Translations under genes and position numbers: made by a program | Shown: positions 1 through 7,693 of the stretch, one piece after another | How the letters are laid out: each line of letters starts with the position of its first letter | Numbering within the stretch: position 1 is the first letter of the stretch | Source of the DNA: an uncultured Litorilinea sp. | Lineage (GTDB): Bacteria; Chloroflexota; Anaerolineae; Caldilineales; Caldilineaceae | Direction of reading: 5' to 3' | NCBI GenBank assembly: GCA_937922105.1 | Contig: CAKZVN010000186.1 | Span: 1-16,439 of the forward strand | DNA: 16,439 nt | The notes under the pieces: model-generated | Databases searched by the model: none | Told to the model about the DNA's origin: nothing | The model's input: only the letters and a program-made list of their open reading frames with translations

Positions 1-2094
1 ACCCCCGCGCCTACGGCAACCGACACGCCGACGCCCACCGCCATTCCCAGCGATACGCCGTCACCCACGCCGACCGTCACGCCCACCGCGCCGCCAACCT
101 CGACCCCTACGGAGACGGCGACACCGACGCCCACCGAGACGCCGACGCCCACGGCGACCCCCACCCCGCTGCCCTATCCGATTCCCAGCATTCCGCTGGA
201 GCAGGCTCCTCTGGCACGTGCCATCATCTTCCGTTCGCCTGCCAACCTGCGGGCGGGACCGGGCAGGGAGTACCCCAGCCTAGCTGCGCTGGACTATGGC
301 GTGCAGGTGGATTTGTACGGGATTACCGAGGCGGGTGACTGGATCGTGCTGCGCATCAACCAACCAGGACACCCCTATCACGAGACCGTGGGCTGGGTGG
401 CGACCGAATTGTTGCAGGTGACGGGCGACCTGGCTTTCTTGGCGCGCTATCGCAGCGATGGGGAGCCGGTGATCCCGCCGACACCCACCTATACGCCTAC
501 GCCCGGCACGCCCACGCCGACGTTGACACCGACGCCGGTTCCCACCGCGGAATTGCGCGACCCGCAGGCGGACGCGGCTGCCGGACCGGCTGCACCCCCG
601 CCGGACCCGGCGCGCCAGATCGCCTTTACGGTAGCCGGGGAACGCATTCCTGCCGATCCCTTTGCCCCGCTGCCGGTGGTGCGTGACGCGGGCGACCCGG
701 CAACGGTCGTGGTCGAGGCGGCGGTCGTCGAGATCTGGTCGGGGATTTTCGGAGATTACCCAGGACGCTGGGTGACGGCGCCGCCGGAGTTGCTATGGCC
801 CGGTGCGCTCATTTACGTCACCGGCGCGCCGGATGCCGGCGACCCGTCACGCTGGCGCGCCACACGCATCAGCATTGCCGCGGCCCCAGCCCAGGAGCGG
901 GCGCGATTGGTCAACGCGCCGGAATTGGCCGCGGCCCCAGCCCAGGAGCGCGCCGTGGCGCTGATGGGCAGCCGCGAGGAGGCGGGCGTCTATTTCCTTG
1001 AAAGCGGCGGGACGTTGCGCCAACTTTTCACCGGCGAGCGTGAGGCGGGCTGGGCCGGCAGCGACCCGGCAGCAGGCATCGTGGTCAGCATCCAGGACGC
1101 ACCCACCGGACCCAACCGCTTTACTTGGATTCGCAGCGATGGGGTGGGGATGCAGATTTTCGCCCAGCCCTATCATTCGCTGCGCGGCGTGGTGGGCGAC
1201 GCGGCAGGTGGGTTGTGGTGGATTGAGACGCCGCAAGCCGATCTGGAGCAGTGGCAATTGTGGCGTTTTGATCCGGTGGATGGGCGCATTGCGTTGCGTC
1301 TGCGCGTCGGCGGTCAGATCTTCCAGGCGGCGAGTCCCATCATTACCGGCGCGCTGACGCCGTTGCTGGTGGATGTCTTGCCCGCGGACCGTGAGGGCGA
1401 GTTGACGCTCTTGCTGGACACGGTGGACCGCACGGCGCAGCGGCTCTATGCCGGTGTCTTCCGGGTGGGGGTGCGTCTGCCGGCAGAGGGACCGGGCGAA
1501 TTGACCGGCCCGCCGCAACTCCTGCTGGCGCCTGAAAGTTATCGCGGCCCTCTGCGCCCCAGCCCGGACCATACCAGACTGGCCTATTTCTATTATGATC
1601 CCGACCGGCCCAGCTTGACCGCCGGCTTCATCCGTCCTGCCAATACGCTGCGCGTGTTGACGCTGGAGGGGCGCGGCGCAGGGACGTTCCGCCCGGTCTA
1701 TGTGGTGGATAATCGCTTCGAGTTCTTGGCGCCGAACTTAGCTTGGTTGGGCAATGATCGCTTGGTGGCGGCGCGCAGCCGCTTTGCGCCCGGTGATACC
1801 TTTGGGGTGCAGCGTTTCGGCGTGGTCCAGGTGCAACTCCCCCCGCCCGACCGGCCCGCAGCCGATGTCGCGGCGACCAGCTACCTTTTCCCCTCCGGTC
1901 GCGAACTGCGCGACTATGCTACATGTCGCGACGGTTTGCATACGTTGACGGTCTCCACGCTGGAGGACGGCTCGCTGGAGTTGGCGCGCTGGAATGGGCG
2001 CGACCGCCCGCAGCCGGTCTTCCTCCTGCCGCCCAGCATGAGCCGCGTCTTCCTCTGCTGGCAGGCGTCCGACGCGCTGCTACAATCACGCTAG
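1..2094 (+). CDS. Pro/Thr-linker surface protein with bacterial SH3 domain and propeller-like C-terminus (5' partial)
   Basis: The frame is open from the first base of the window, so the gene begins upstream; 697 residues are visible, ending in TAG. Residues 1-60 are a Thr/Pro-rich linker. Residues about 74-138 look like a bacterial SH3 (SH3b) domain, with the typical NLRAGPG motif at 82-88 and Trp residues in DWIVLRI and GWVATELL. A second Pro/Thr linker spans about 155-184, followed by a beta-rich segment. From about residue 315 to the end the chain is rich in short beta strands with phrases such as SPDHTRLAYF, as in TolB/WD40-like propellers; I cannot count blades. SH3b domains in bacteria commonly bind cell-wall peptides, so an envelope location is likely, though no signal peptide is in view. 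The next gene starts 24 bp downstream, suggesting co-transcription. Exact function is unknown. Confidence 0.85.
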   Translation, partial: TPAPTATDTPTPTAIPSDTPSPTPTVTPTAPPTSTPTETATPTPTETPTPTATPTPLPYPIPSIPLEQAPLARAIIFRSPANLRAGPGREYPSLAALDYGVQVDLYGITEAGDWIVLRINQPGHPYHETVGWVATELLQVTGDLAFLARYRSDGEPVIPPTPTYTPTPGTPTPTLTPTPVPTAELRDPQADAAAGPAAPPPDPARQIAFTVAGERIPADPFAPLPVVRDAGDPATVVVEAAVVEIWSGIFGDYPGRWVTAPPELLWPGALIYVTGAPDAGDPSRWRATRISIAAAPAQERARLVNAPELAAAPAQERAVALMGSREEAGVYFLESGGTLRQLFTGEREAGWAGSDPAAGIVVSIQDAPTGPNRFTWIRSDGVGMQIFAQPYHSLRGVVGDAAGGLWWIETPQADLEQWQLWRFDPVDGRIALRLRVGGQIFQAASPIITGALTPLLVDVLPADREGELTLLLDTVDRTAQRLYAGVFRVGVRLPAEGPGELTGPPQLLLAPESYRGPLRPSPDHTRLAYFYYDPDRPSLTAGFIRPANTLRVLTLEGRGAGTFRPVYVVDNRFEFLAPNLAWLGNDRLVAARSRFAPGDTFGVQRFGVVQVQLPPPDRPAADVAATSYLFPSGRELRDYATCRDGLHTLTVSTLEDGSLELARWNGRDRPQPVFLLPPSMSRVFLCWQASDALLQSR
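877..950 (+). repeat. In-frame direct repeat (23 bp, 51-bp period)
   Basis: An identical 23-bp stretch occurs at 877-899 and 928-950, offset by 51 bp (17 codons), inside the SH3-domain gene. It encodes AAAPAQER twice, separated by ARLVNAPEL. This looks like a short in-frame duplication in a linker between two folded parts of the protein. Confidence 0.85.
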
Positions 2095-2118
2095 CTGCGT
2101 GCGGAGGGCGCCGCGCCG

Positions 2119-2913
2119 ATGTTCGATCTGTTGCCGTCGCTGCCGCTGGATGAGTGGGTCTTGTTTGCCGGGCCTGCCGACTTGCTGCTGGCTCTTGCGG
2201 GTGGGCTACTTTGCACGCTGTTGGTGATCTGGTGGCAACAGCAGACGCGCTATTGGTTCCGCGTGGTCATGGGGGCGTTCTTGGCGGCGCTGCTGTTGTG
2301 CATCGGCAGTTACTATCTGTTCGTGGTGCCGCCCCATTACGCCAGTTGCCCGGCAGGCTGTACGGGCTGGCGTGGCTTTCCCATTCCCTTTGCGCGCATC
2401 GAGTTGTCCGGCGTGTCGCGGGTCGGCCCGTTGGACTTTTTGCTCAACCTGCTCATGCTATGGCTGCTCTGGCTGGGCGCGACACTGGTGTGGCGTTTGC
2501 TGGGGATGGCGATTCGTTGGGAGAGCCGCTCTTGGCGCACGCAGGTGCTCTTTATTTTGGTGATTGCAGTCTTACCGTGGGCGCTGGTGCCGCGTATCTT
2601 GGACCCGCCGCAACCGCGCGCGGTGGGCGAGGATTTGCGTTTGGCGGTGAACGCGCGACGGTCGGCAGAGTTCACCTATCGCGTGACCGGGGCTTGGGTG
2701 CAACGACTGGCGCTGGAGGATATCCGGCTGTCGGCCCAGGCGGCTGATCCTGCTGCGCTCTTCGGCGAGACGGAGGTCAACCAGGTCTGCCTGCGCGGCT
2801 ATACCTATTTTTATGTGCCGTGGCGGCGCTATCGCATCACCTTGGACCCCAGCGGCGTCACGGCGTTGCAATTGGCGGAGGTGCCGCTGCACGGCTCGTG
2901 TTGGGAAGAGTGA
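2119..2913 (+). CDS. Four-helix integral membrane protein, unknown function
   Basis: This is a 264-residue protein that I do not recognise as a named family. Hydrophobic segments at about 17-38, 48-70, 103-128 and 142-160 suggest four membrane helices. They are followed by a C-terminal soluble tail of about 100 residues (ending HGSCWEE) with a strand-rich look. A Cys pair in the loop after helix 2 (ASCPAGCTG) and two more Cys in the tail (QVCLRG, GSCWEE) could form disulfides if they face outside. The ATG is preceded by GGAGGG about 10 bases upstream. It starts 24 bp after the SH3-domain protein, so the two probably form an operon and the pair may act together at the envelope; that is inference. 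The stop lies only 12 bp from the end of the convergent dehydrogenase gene. Confidence 0.75.
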   Translation: MFDLLPSLPLDEWVLFAGPADLLLALAGGLLCTLLVIWWQQQTRYWFRVVMGAFLAALLLCIGSYYLFVVPPHYASCPAGCTGWRGFPIPFARIELSGVSRVGPLDFLLNLLMLWLLWLGATLVWRLLGMAIRWESRSWRTQVLFILVIAVLPWALVPRILDPPQPRAVGEDLRLAVNARRSAEFTYRVTGAWVQRLALEDIRLSAQAADPAALFGETEVNQVCLRGYTYFYVPWRRYRITLDPSGVTALQLAEVPLHGSCWEE

Positions 2914-2925
2914 ACTGGGCAGCGG

Positions 2926-3915
2926 CTACCAGGGCGGCTTGATGCCCAGTTCAATCGCCATTTCCGTCAGGCGGGTGCGATGGTCCGGGCCGACGGGAAT
3001 GCCCTCGACGCTGTAGGCGGCACAGCGTTGGGCTTCAATGCTGCCGGGGAGTAGGGCGCTGTCGAATCCTTCCAGCGGCTGGAGACGATGGACTTGGCGC
3101 TGGTAGTCATCCATTTCGGCTTTGAAGACGGCAGGGTCAATAAAGAGGTCTATGCGGAAGGCGATGATCAGCGCGCCCTGGTTGGCACCGGGCCAACTGC
3201 GTACGGCGCGATGGGGGTGGGCCGGGATTCCTGCCAGGAAGCCGCCCCATGCCTGGCAGATCGCGCCCAGGCCGACGCTGCGAAAGACTGTGCCGGGCGC
3301 CAGACGTGAAATTTCTTCACGGTAGGGTGAGTCTACATAAAGATCGTGGACGGCACCGAAATCCAGGACGAGCGGCTCTTCTTCGCCTGCCGGCGCGATG
3401 AAGGAATGGGGCGAGCCGCCCGCAGCGGTGACATACGGCTGGCCCGGCTGGAGGTTGAGTTGGTGACCGGAGGTGACGTGCCCCAAAAGATCGTGCCCCA
3501 GGAGCAGGCGAGAATAGATACCCGCCGCGCCGAAATGACCGTGATTGCGCGATTGGCCCACCGCAATGCCCTGGGCAAGCGCTTTTTCCACCACGGCTAA
3601 GGTCGCGGCATAGGCCGGGAAGTAGCCGAGTCCACCGTCCCCGTCATAGATGATGCTGTTGTCGGTTTCACGCAGCACATGAACGTCCGGCTTGGGGTTG
3701 AGCACGCCGTCACGCAGGAGCCGGGCGTAGGTCGCCATTTGGATGGTGCCGTGACTAAAGACGCCACGCAGGTCGTTGTCGGTGAGGAGGCGAGCCAGAA
3801 GGGCGGCGCGCTCGGGCGGCAGCCCGACCTGGAGTCCGGCTTGTTCGATAAACGCGTAGAGATCGGTGTGGGCAACCCGGATAAAGGCGGTGGGTGGTCG
3901 GTTCACGGTGATCAT
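2926..3915 (-). CDS. Malate/L-lactate dehydrogenase family (Ldh2/AllD-type) NAD(P)-dependent oxidoreductase
   Basis: This 329-residue protein belongs to the Ldh2/AllD/malate dehydrogenase-2 family, cytosolic enzymes that oxidise 2-hydroxy acids such as malate, L-lactate or ureidoglycolate with NAD(P). It has the N-terminal DNDLRGVFSHG motif (SHG at 54-56), RNHGHFGAAG at about 123-132 and a C-terminal LPGSIEAQR...GIPVG block. Length matches the family (about 330-350). Two usual motifs are altered: the NP-x-AF-x-x-P stretch reads SPHSFIAP, and the Lys-Gly segment before the conserved helix reads RSVGLGAI. Start choice: the ATG at 3915 has AGGGGG directly abutting it, which is too close; a GTG three codons later (3906) would be spaced 9 bases from that motif and may be the true start. 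The frame stays open upstream for over 130 codons, but that part is low-complexity Arg/Ala sequence and is rejected. Substrate is not predictable. Confidence 0.85.
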   Translation of the reverse strand: MITVNRPPTAFIRVAHTDLYAFIEQAGLQVGLPPERAALLARLLTDNDLRGVFSHGTIQMATYARLLRDGVLNPKPDVHVLRETDNSIIYDGDGGLGYFPAYAATLAVVEKALAQGIAVGQSRNHGHFGAAGIYSRLLLGHDLLGHVTSGHQLNLQPGQPYVTAAGGSPHSFIAPAGEEEPLVLDFGAVHDLYVDSPYREEISRLAPGTVFRSVGLGAICQAWGGFLAGIPAHPHRAVRSWPGANQGALIIAFRIDLFIDPAVFKAEMDDYQRQVHRLQPLEGFDSALLPGSIEAQRCAAYSVEGIPVGPDHRTRLTEMAIELGIKPPW

Positions 3916-3956
3916 CCCCCTGCGTAACGAATGGGCGCTTGGCGGTTGATAGGCAC

Positions 3957-3985
3957 ACGATACCAGAGATGGCGCGGCGGCGCAA
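3957..3985 (-). promoter_or_regulatory. Possible promoter for the Ldh2-type gene
   Basis: On the minus strand TTGCGC (3985-3980) and TATCGT (3962-3957) are separated by 17 bp, each matching the sigma-70 consensus at four of six positions. Predicted start of transcription is near 3950, about 35 bases before the ATG. The match is weak and unsupported by other evidence. Confidence 0.3.
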
Positions 3986-4070
3986 CCGCAAGCCTCTGCC
4001 GCAGGTGTAACCGGATGACAAATGCCCTGCAGGAACAGGATAGTTGCCCCTAGCACGCGTTGTGCTCCGG

Positions 4071-4079
4071 TGCTAGACT
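4071..4079 (+). promoter_or_regulatory. Possible extended -10 for the RCC1-repeat gene
   Basis: TGCTAGACT is an extended -10-like element about 49 bases upstream of the ATG at 4128. No convincing -35 lies 16-18 bp upstream (TAGCAC is at the 17-bp position). Weak candidate only. Confidence 0.25.
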
Positions 4080-4127
4080 GGCAACAGCGCGTGCGGCTGC
4101 GCGCGGACACCCCGATGGGAGAAGAAG

Positions 4128-6095
4128 ATGCGGTTTCGTCGGCTTCTGCGCGCGCAGCGGTCCGGCGGCGCGTGGAGCGTCGTCTTGCTGCTGTTGTGTG
4201 TTGCCTTGTTGGGCGGGCGGCAAGTGGTCTTGTGGGCTGCCGCGGATGAGAGCGGGCGGATTTACCTGCCCCTGGTGGGGCAAGCAAACCCGGAGTTTGC
4301 CGCCACTCCGGCACTGACAGAGGACCCTGAACCGCACGCTACTATCACCGATACCGCAACGTGGACGCCTACAGCGACTGCCACGCCCACCGTGACGCCG
4401 ACTGTGCCGGATACGCCTACTCCGACCGCCACGCTGACCGGTACGCCGTCGCCCACCGCAACGCCGACGGACGTAGCCACCATCCCCGGCGCATCAACCC
4501 CAACTGCAACCCAGTCTCCGGTAGCAACGTCGAGCGCAACGCCCACAGAGACAGCGCTTCCCTCGGCGACACCGACCATGCCGGCGCCTACGTCTACGTC
4601 TACGTGGACGGGAACGGCTACACCCACGGCGACCGCATCCGTGACGCCGAGCCTGACCGCAACGCCTACGCCGATGGGAACGGCTACACCCACGGCGACC
4701 GCGTCTGCCACGCCGAGTTTGACCACAACGCCCACGCCGACGGGGACGGCTACACCCACGGTGACTGTGTCCGCGACGCCGAGTTTGACCACAACGCCCA
4801 CGCCGACGGGGACGGCGACCTCGACGCCTACCGCAACCGGAACGCTGACAGCCACTCCCACGGAGACTGCAACGCCGACCGCTACGCTCACGCCGACCCC
4901 AACCCCTTACCCGACACCAGGCGATGCCCGCCTGGTCGCAGGCGGGGGGCATAGCTGCGCTGTGACAGAGGCAGGCGAGGTACGTTGTTGGGGCAGTAAT
5001 TCTCGGGGGCAGGTGGGCGACGGTACAGCCGGGGAGTGGGAGACCTTTGCCCGCTTCGCGCCGGTGACGGTGTTGGCAGGCAACGCACCGCTGGATGGGG
5101 TGCGTGCCCTTGCTGCCGGCTATGAGCATACGTGCGCGGTGAAATTCGACGGCACGGCGCTTTGCTGGGGCAGCAACGAGTTTGGGCAATTAGGTCCGGG
5201 CGCGGACGAGTTATGCCAAGACCAGCCGTGCCGATTGACGGCGACTGTGGTGATGGACGGCGACGCACCGCTGGCGGGCGTGCGCGCGATGGTCGCCGGT
5301 TATGGTCATACTTGTGCTTTGCTGGAAACAGGGAGTGTACGTTGTTGGGGGCGCAACGACGCCGGACAGTTGGGCGACGGTACAATGGAACCGCGCGCGG
5401 GTCCGGTGGCGGTTGCGGGGCTGCCCGCAACAGTGATCGCGTTGGCAGCCGGTGGAGGACATGAGGGTGGGCATACGTGCGCGCTCACCACGACTGAGGA
5501 GGTGTGGTGTTGGGGCGACAACCGCGACGGTCAGCTGGGCGACGGCAGTACGACGGGTAGTAGCACCCCTGTGCGCGTACAAATTGCGGCGAGTGGCGAG
5601 CCGTTGCTCAACGCCTGGGGGATTGCAGCGGGGAGCTATGCAGAGTCGGGGCATAGCTGCGCGCTGGTCGGCGACGGGAGCGTCTATTGTTGGGGGTACA
5701 ACGAGAGCGGCGAATTAGGCAACGGGCAAGGCGGGTTTATCGGTGCGCGTAGCCTTGAACCGGTGCGTGTGGAGACGGAGAGCCTGGAGCGGTTTGTTGC
5801 ATTGACAAGCGGTTATCGGCACAGTTGCACGGTCACGCACTCCGGGGAGCTTTTCTGTTGGGGCGCGAACAGTGACGGGCAAATCGGCGACGGCACACAG
5901 GAAAACAAACTGATCGCGCACCCGGTGATCGGCTTGCCCGGCACGGTGACGGCGCTCGCTACAGGCGAGATGCACACCTGCGCGCGTGTGGAAGACGGTC
6001 GCGTGTTTTGCTGGGGCAGTAACCTGAGCGGGCAATTGGGCAACCCTGCAGAGGTTGCAGAAAGTTTCGTGCCGATCGAGGTTGCGGAACCATGA
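4128..6095 (+). CDS. Exported seven-bladed RCC1-repeat propeller protein with Pro/Thr stalk
   Basis: This 655-residue protein starts with a basic N-terminus and a hydrophobic segment (about 16-38, ending AAA before Asp40), consistent with an export signal or membrane anchor. A YLPLV motif follows at 46-50, then a Thr/Pro/Ala-rich stalk from about 59 to 265, then seven RCC1 repeats from about 266 to the C-terminus. Each repeat has the pattern H-[ST]-C, nine residues, C-W-G, then N-x-x-G-Q/E-L/V/I-G. Seven blades is a full RCC1 propeller, so the domain looks complete. Every blade carries two Cys ten residues apart, and blade 2 has an extra close pair (LCQDQPC), which suggests disulfide stapling outside the cell. 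GGGAG six bases upstream supports the ATG. RCC1 propellers generally bind proteins or ligands; partner and role here are unknown. It is probably monocistronic. Confidence 0.88.
   Translation: MRFRRLLRAQRSGGAWSVVLLLLCVALLGGRQVVLWAAADESGRIYLPLVGQANPEFAATPALTEDPEPHATITDTATWTPTATATPTVTPTVPDTPTPTATLTGTPSPTATPTDVATIPGASTPTATQSPVATSSATPTETALPSATPTMPAPTSTSTWTGTATPTATASVTPSLTATPTPMGTATPTATASATPSLTTTPTPTGTATPTVTVSATPSLTTTPTPTGTATSTPTATGTLTATPTETATPTATLTPTPTPYPTPGDARLVAGGGHSCAVTEAGEVRCWGSNSRGQVGDGTAGEWETFARFAPVTVLAGNAPLDGVRALAAGYEHTCAVKFDGTALCWGSNEFGQLGPGADELCQDQPCRLTATVVMDGDAPLAGVRAMVAGYGHTCALLETGSVRCWGRNDAGQLGDGTMEPRAGPVAVAGLPATVIALAAGGGHEGGHTCALTTTEEVWCWGDNRDGQLGDGSTTGSSTPVRVQIAASGEPLLNAWGIAAGSYAESGHSCALVGDGSVYCWGYNESGELGNGQGGFIGARSLEPVRVETESLERFVALTSGYRHSCTVTHSGELFCWGANSDGQIGDGTQENKLIAHPVIGLPGTVTALATGEMHTCARVEDGRVFCWGSNLSGQLGNPAEVAESFVPIEVAEP
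4611..4808 (+). repeat. 66-bp tandem repeat, three copies, coding for Pro/Thr stalk
   Basis: Three head-to-tail 66-bp units start at 4611, 4677 and 4743, and a fourth begins to match at 4809 before diverging. Each unit encodes 22 residues of the form GTATPTATASATPSLTTTPTPT with a few substitutions. The period is a multiple of three, so copy-number change would lengthen or shorten the stalk without breaking the frame. Units 2 and 3 are more alike to each other than to unit 1. Confidence 0.92.
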
Positions 6096-6152
6096 CGGTG
6101 TCGTGTCTGCCGCAGCGGTGGGTGTATTGGAGAACTATTTCGCCATGAAATG

Positions 6153-6187
6153 CGCCGCCTCCTGTGCGCTAGGTACAGGAGGCGGCG
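6153..6187. terminator. Strong 13-bp hairpin between the RCC1 gene and tRNA-Asn
   Basis: A perfect inverted repeat has arms at 6153-6165 and 6175-6187 with a 9-nt loop. It lies 57 bp past the stop of the RCC1 gene and 18 bp past the 3' end of the minus-strand tRNA. It could terminate both transcripts. The T-rich tract TTCTTTT lies about 12 nt beyond the stem on the plus side, and only a short TTT follows on the minus side, so it is not a textbook intrinsic terminator in either direction. Confidence 0.55.
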
Positions 6188-6205
6188 TGTGCGCTCGTGT
6201 TCTTT

Positions 6206-6282
<77 letters not shown>

Positions 6283-6304
6283 CGGGCTTGCGGCTGATTC
6301 TTCC

Positions 6305-6333
6305 AGTATAGGCAGGGCGGCACGGCTTGTCAA
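6305..6333 (-). promoter_or_regulatory. Near-consensus sigma-A promoter for tRNA-Asn
   Basis: On the minus strand TTGACA (6333-6328, perfect -35) and TATACT (6310-6305, five of six) are separated by exactly 17 bp. A short A/T tract (AAAAATTT) directly precedes the -35 and could act as an UP-like element. Predicted transcription start is near 6298. Confidence 0.85.
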
Positions 6334-6341
6334 ATTTTTCG

Positions 6342-6362
6342 GGCGCCGTGGGGCACAGCGCC
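6342..6362 (-). terminator. Possible terminator hairpin after rpoD
   Basis: A 21-nt hairpin with a 9-bp stem (one G-U pair) and a CCC loop starts about 10 nt past the rpoD stop. The sequence after it on the minus strand is CGAAAAATTT, so a proper U tract is lacking. It may only weakly separate rpoD from the tRNA promoter immediately downstream. Confidence 0.4.
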
Positions 6363-6371
6363 GCGCTGCGT

Positions 6372-7667
6372 TTAGCCGAGATAGTCGCGCAGCTTGCGGC
6401 TGCGCAGCGGATGGCGCAGTTTACGCAGGGCTTTGGCTTCGATTTGGCGCACCCGCTCGCGGGTGACGTCGAATTCTTTGCCCACATCCTCCAGCGTGCG
6501 GGTGATGCCGTCCTCCAAGCCGAAGCGCATGATAAGGACTTTGCGTTCGCGGTCGGTCAGGCCGTCGAGGATCTCATTCATGTGCTCCTTGAGCAGGCGA
6601 CGGCTGGCTGTGTCCACCGGGCCGGGCATGCTCTCGTCCTCGATGAAGTCGCCCAGGGAAGAGTTTTCTTCGTTGCCCACGGGTGTGTTGAGGCTGATCG
6701 GTTCCTGGCTCAGGCGTTGAATGCGGCGCACGCGTTGGGCTGCGCGCTCCAGCCGGCGCGCGATATCCGGGTCGAGGCGTTTGCCGGTGCGCATACTTTC
6801 GCGCACGGCGTCGGCGTCAGCCGGCTCGACAAATTCCATTTCCAGCGCAATTTCCTCGAAAGTGGGTTCGCGGCCCAGTTCTTGTTGGAGCCGGCGCTTG
6901 ACGCGTGCCTGGCGGTTGATGGTCTCTACCATGTGGACGGGGATGCGGATGGTGCGCGCCTGGTCGGCGATGGCGCGGCTGATGGCTTGGCGAATCCACC
7001 AGGTGGCGTAGGTGCTGAACTTGAAGCCCAGGGTGTGATCGAACTTGTCCACGGCGCGCAAGAGGCCCAGATTGCCCTCTTGGATCAAGTCCAGGAAGTT
7101 GAGGCCGCGACCGATATAACGCTTGGCGACGCTGACGACCAGGCGCAGGTTGCTGCGTGCCAGGGTTTCGTGCGCCTTCTTGCCTTCATTTTTGATTTTT
7201 TCTAAGCGGTCGCGCTCGTCGGGGTCCTCCACAGCGCCGGAGGCTAGGCGCTCTTCCGCCAATTTGCCTTCGTGAATTTTGCGCGCCAGCTCCAGTTCTT
7301 CTTCCCCGGTCAGGAGGGGGTGTTTGCCGATATCGCGCAGGTACATACGCACCGGGTCCAGGCTTTGGCCCTGTTCCGGCAGGTCTTCGATGAGTTTTTC
7401 GAGCGGGACATATTTTTCCTGCTCGATCTCCTCCTCCATCTTGGTGTCCCGCTCAATGCGGGGGATGGGCCGGTTCTCCTCCTCTTCCTCGCCTTCGTCT
7501 TCGAGGGGCAGATCGTCAAAGAGGTCGTCTTCCTCCTGGGCAGGGGTTTCCCCCAGGTGGATGTATTCATCCAACTCGCTCTCAGGCGCGGGGGCGCTAC
7601 GGGGAATGGGGGAGACCGACTCCGAGCGAGGAGTGCGGCCGGCATTGGGTCGGCGTCGCCTATCCAT
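6372..7667 (-). CDS. rpoD: Primary RNA polymerase sigma factor (sigma-70/SigA)
   Basis: This 431-residue housekeeping sigma factor directs RNA polymerase to -35/-10 promoters. Region 1.2 (DPVRMYLRDIGKHPLLTGEEE) is at about 104-125. Region 2 is at about 171-248 and includes the core-binding and -10-recognition stretch from RSNLRLVVSVAKRYIGRG to FSTYATWWIRQAISRAIADQ. Region 3 runs from about 250 to 350, and region 4.2 helix-turn-helix (TLEDVGKEFDVTRERVRQIE) is at 391-410. The first 90 residues hold an acidic, low-complexity segment (Glu/Asp-rich at 45-65) in place of a recognisable region 1.1. Region 3 is about 28 residues longer than in E. coli or Bacillus sigma factors, the extra part being at about 279-318. 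AAGGAG lies 4 bases before the ATG. The gene starts 26 bp after the dnaG stop with no promoter between, so it is co-transcribed with dnaG. Confidence 0.96.
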   Translation of the reverse strand: MDRRRRPNAGRTPRSESVSPIPRSAPAPESELDEYIHLGETPAQEEDDLFDDLPLEDEGEEEEENRPIPRIERDTKMEEEIEQEKYVPLEKLIEDLPEQGQSLDPVRMYLRDIGKHPLLTGEEELELARKIHEGKLAEERLASGAVEDPDERDRLEKIKNEGKKAHETLARSNLRLVVSVAKRYIGRGLNFLDLIQEGNLGLLRAVDKFDHTLGFKFSTYATWWIRQAISRAIADQARTIRIPVHMVETINRQARVKRRLQQELGREPTFEEIALEMEFVEPADADAVRESMRTGKRLDPDIARRLERAAQRVRRIQRLSQEPISLNTPVGNEENSSLGDFIEDESMPGPVDTASRRLLKEHMNEILDGLTDRERKVLIMRFGLEDGITRTLEDVGKEFDVTRERVRQIEAKALRKLRHPLRSRKLRDYLG

Positions 7668-7693
7668 CTTGCTCCTTCACCGCACAAGGCGGC

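Noticed and set aside
847..1572. A 241-codon minus-strand frame opposite the SH3b/propeller gene
   Set aside because: The plus-strand frame is continuous through it with recognisable domain sequence; the antisense frame shows none.
3916..4314. N-terminal extension of the Ldh2-type gene by about 133 codons
   Set aside because: The extension is low-complexity Arg/Ala/Ser sequence, crosses the start of the divergent RCC1 gene and is absent from the family's usual length.
4611..4808. CRISPR-like regular repeats
   Set aside because: The units are contiguous 66-bp coding repeats with no unique spacers.
4262..4891. A 209-codon minus-strand frame rich in Val and Gly
   Set aside because: It is the reverse reading of the Pro/Thr repeat codons of the RCC1 gene and has no sensible start, RBS or family.
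6327..7205. A 292-codon plus-strand frame opposite rpoD
   Set aside because: It is a shadow of rpoD, which has all sigma-70 regions on the other strand; the frame has no recognisable domain.
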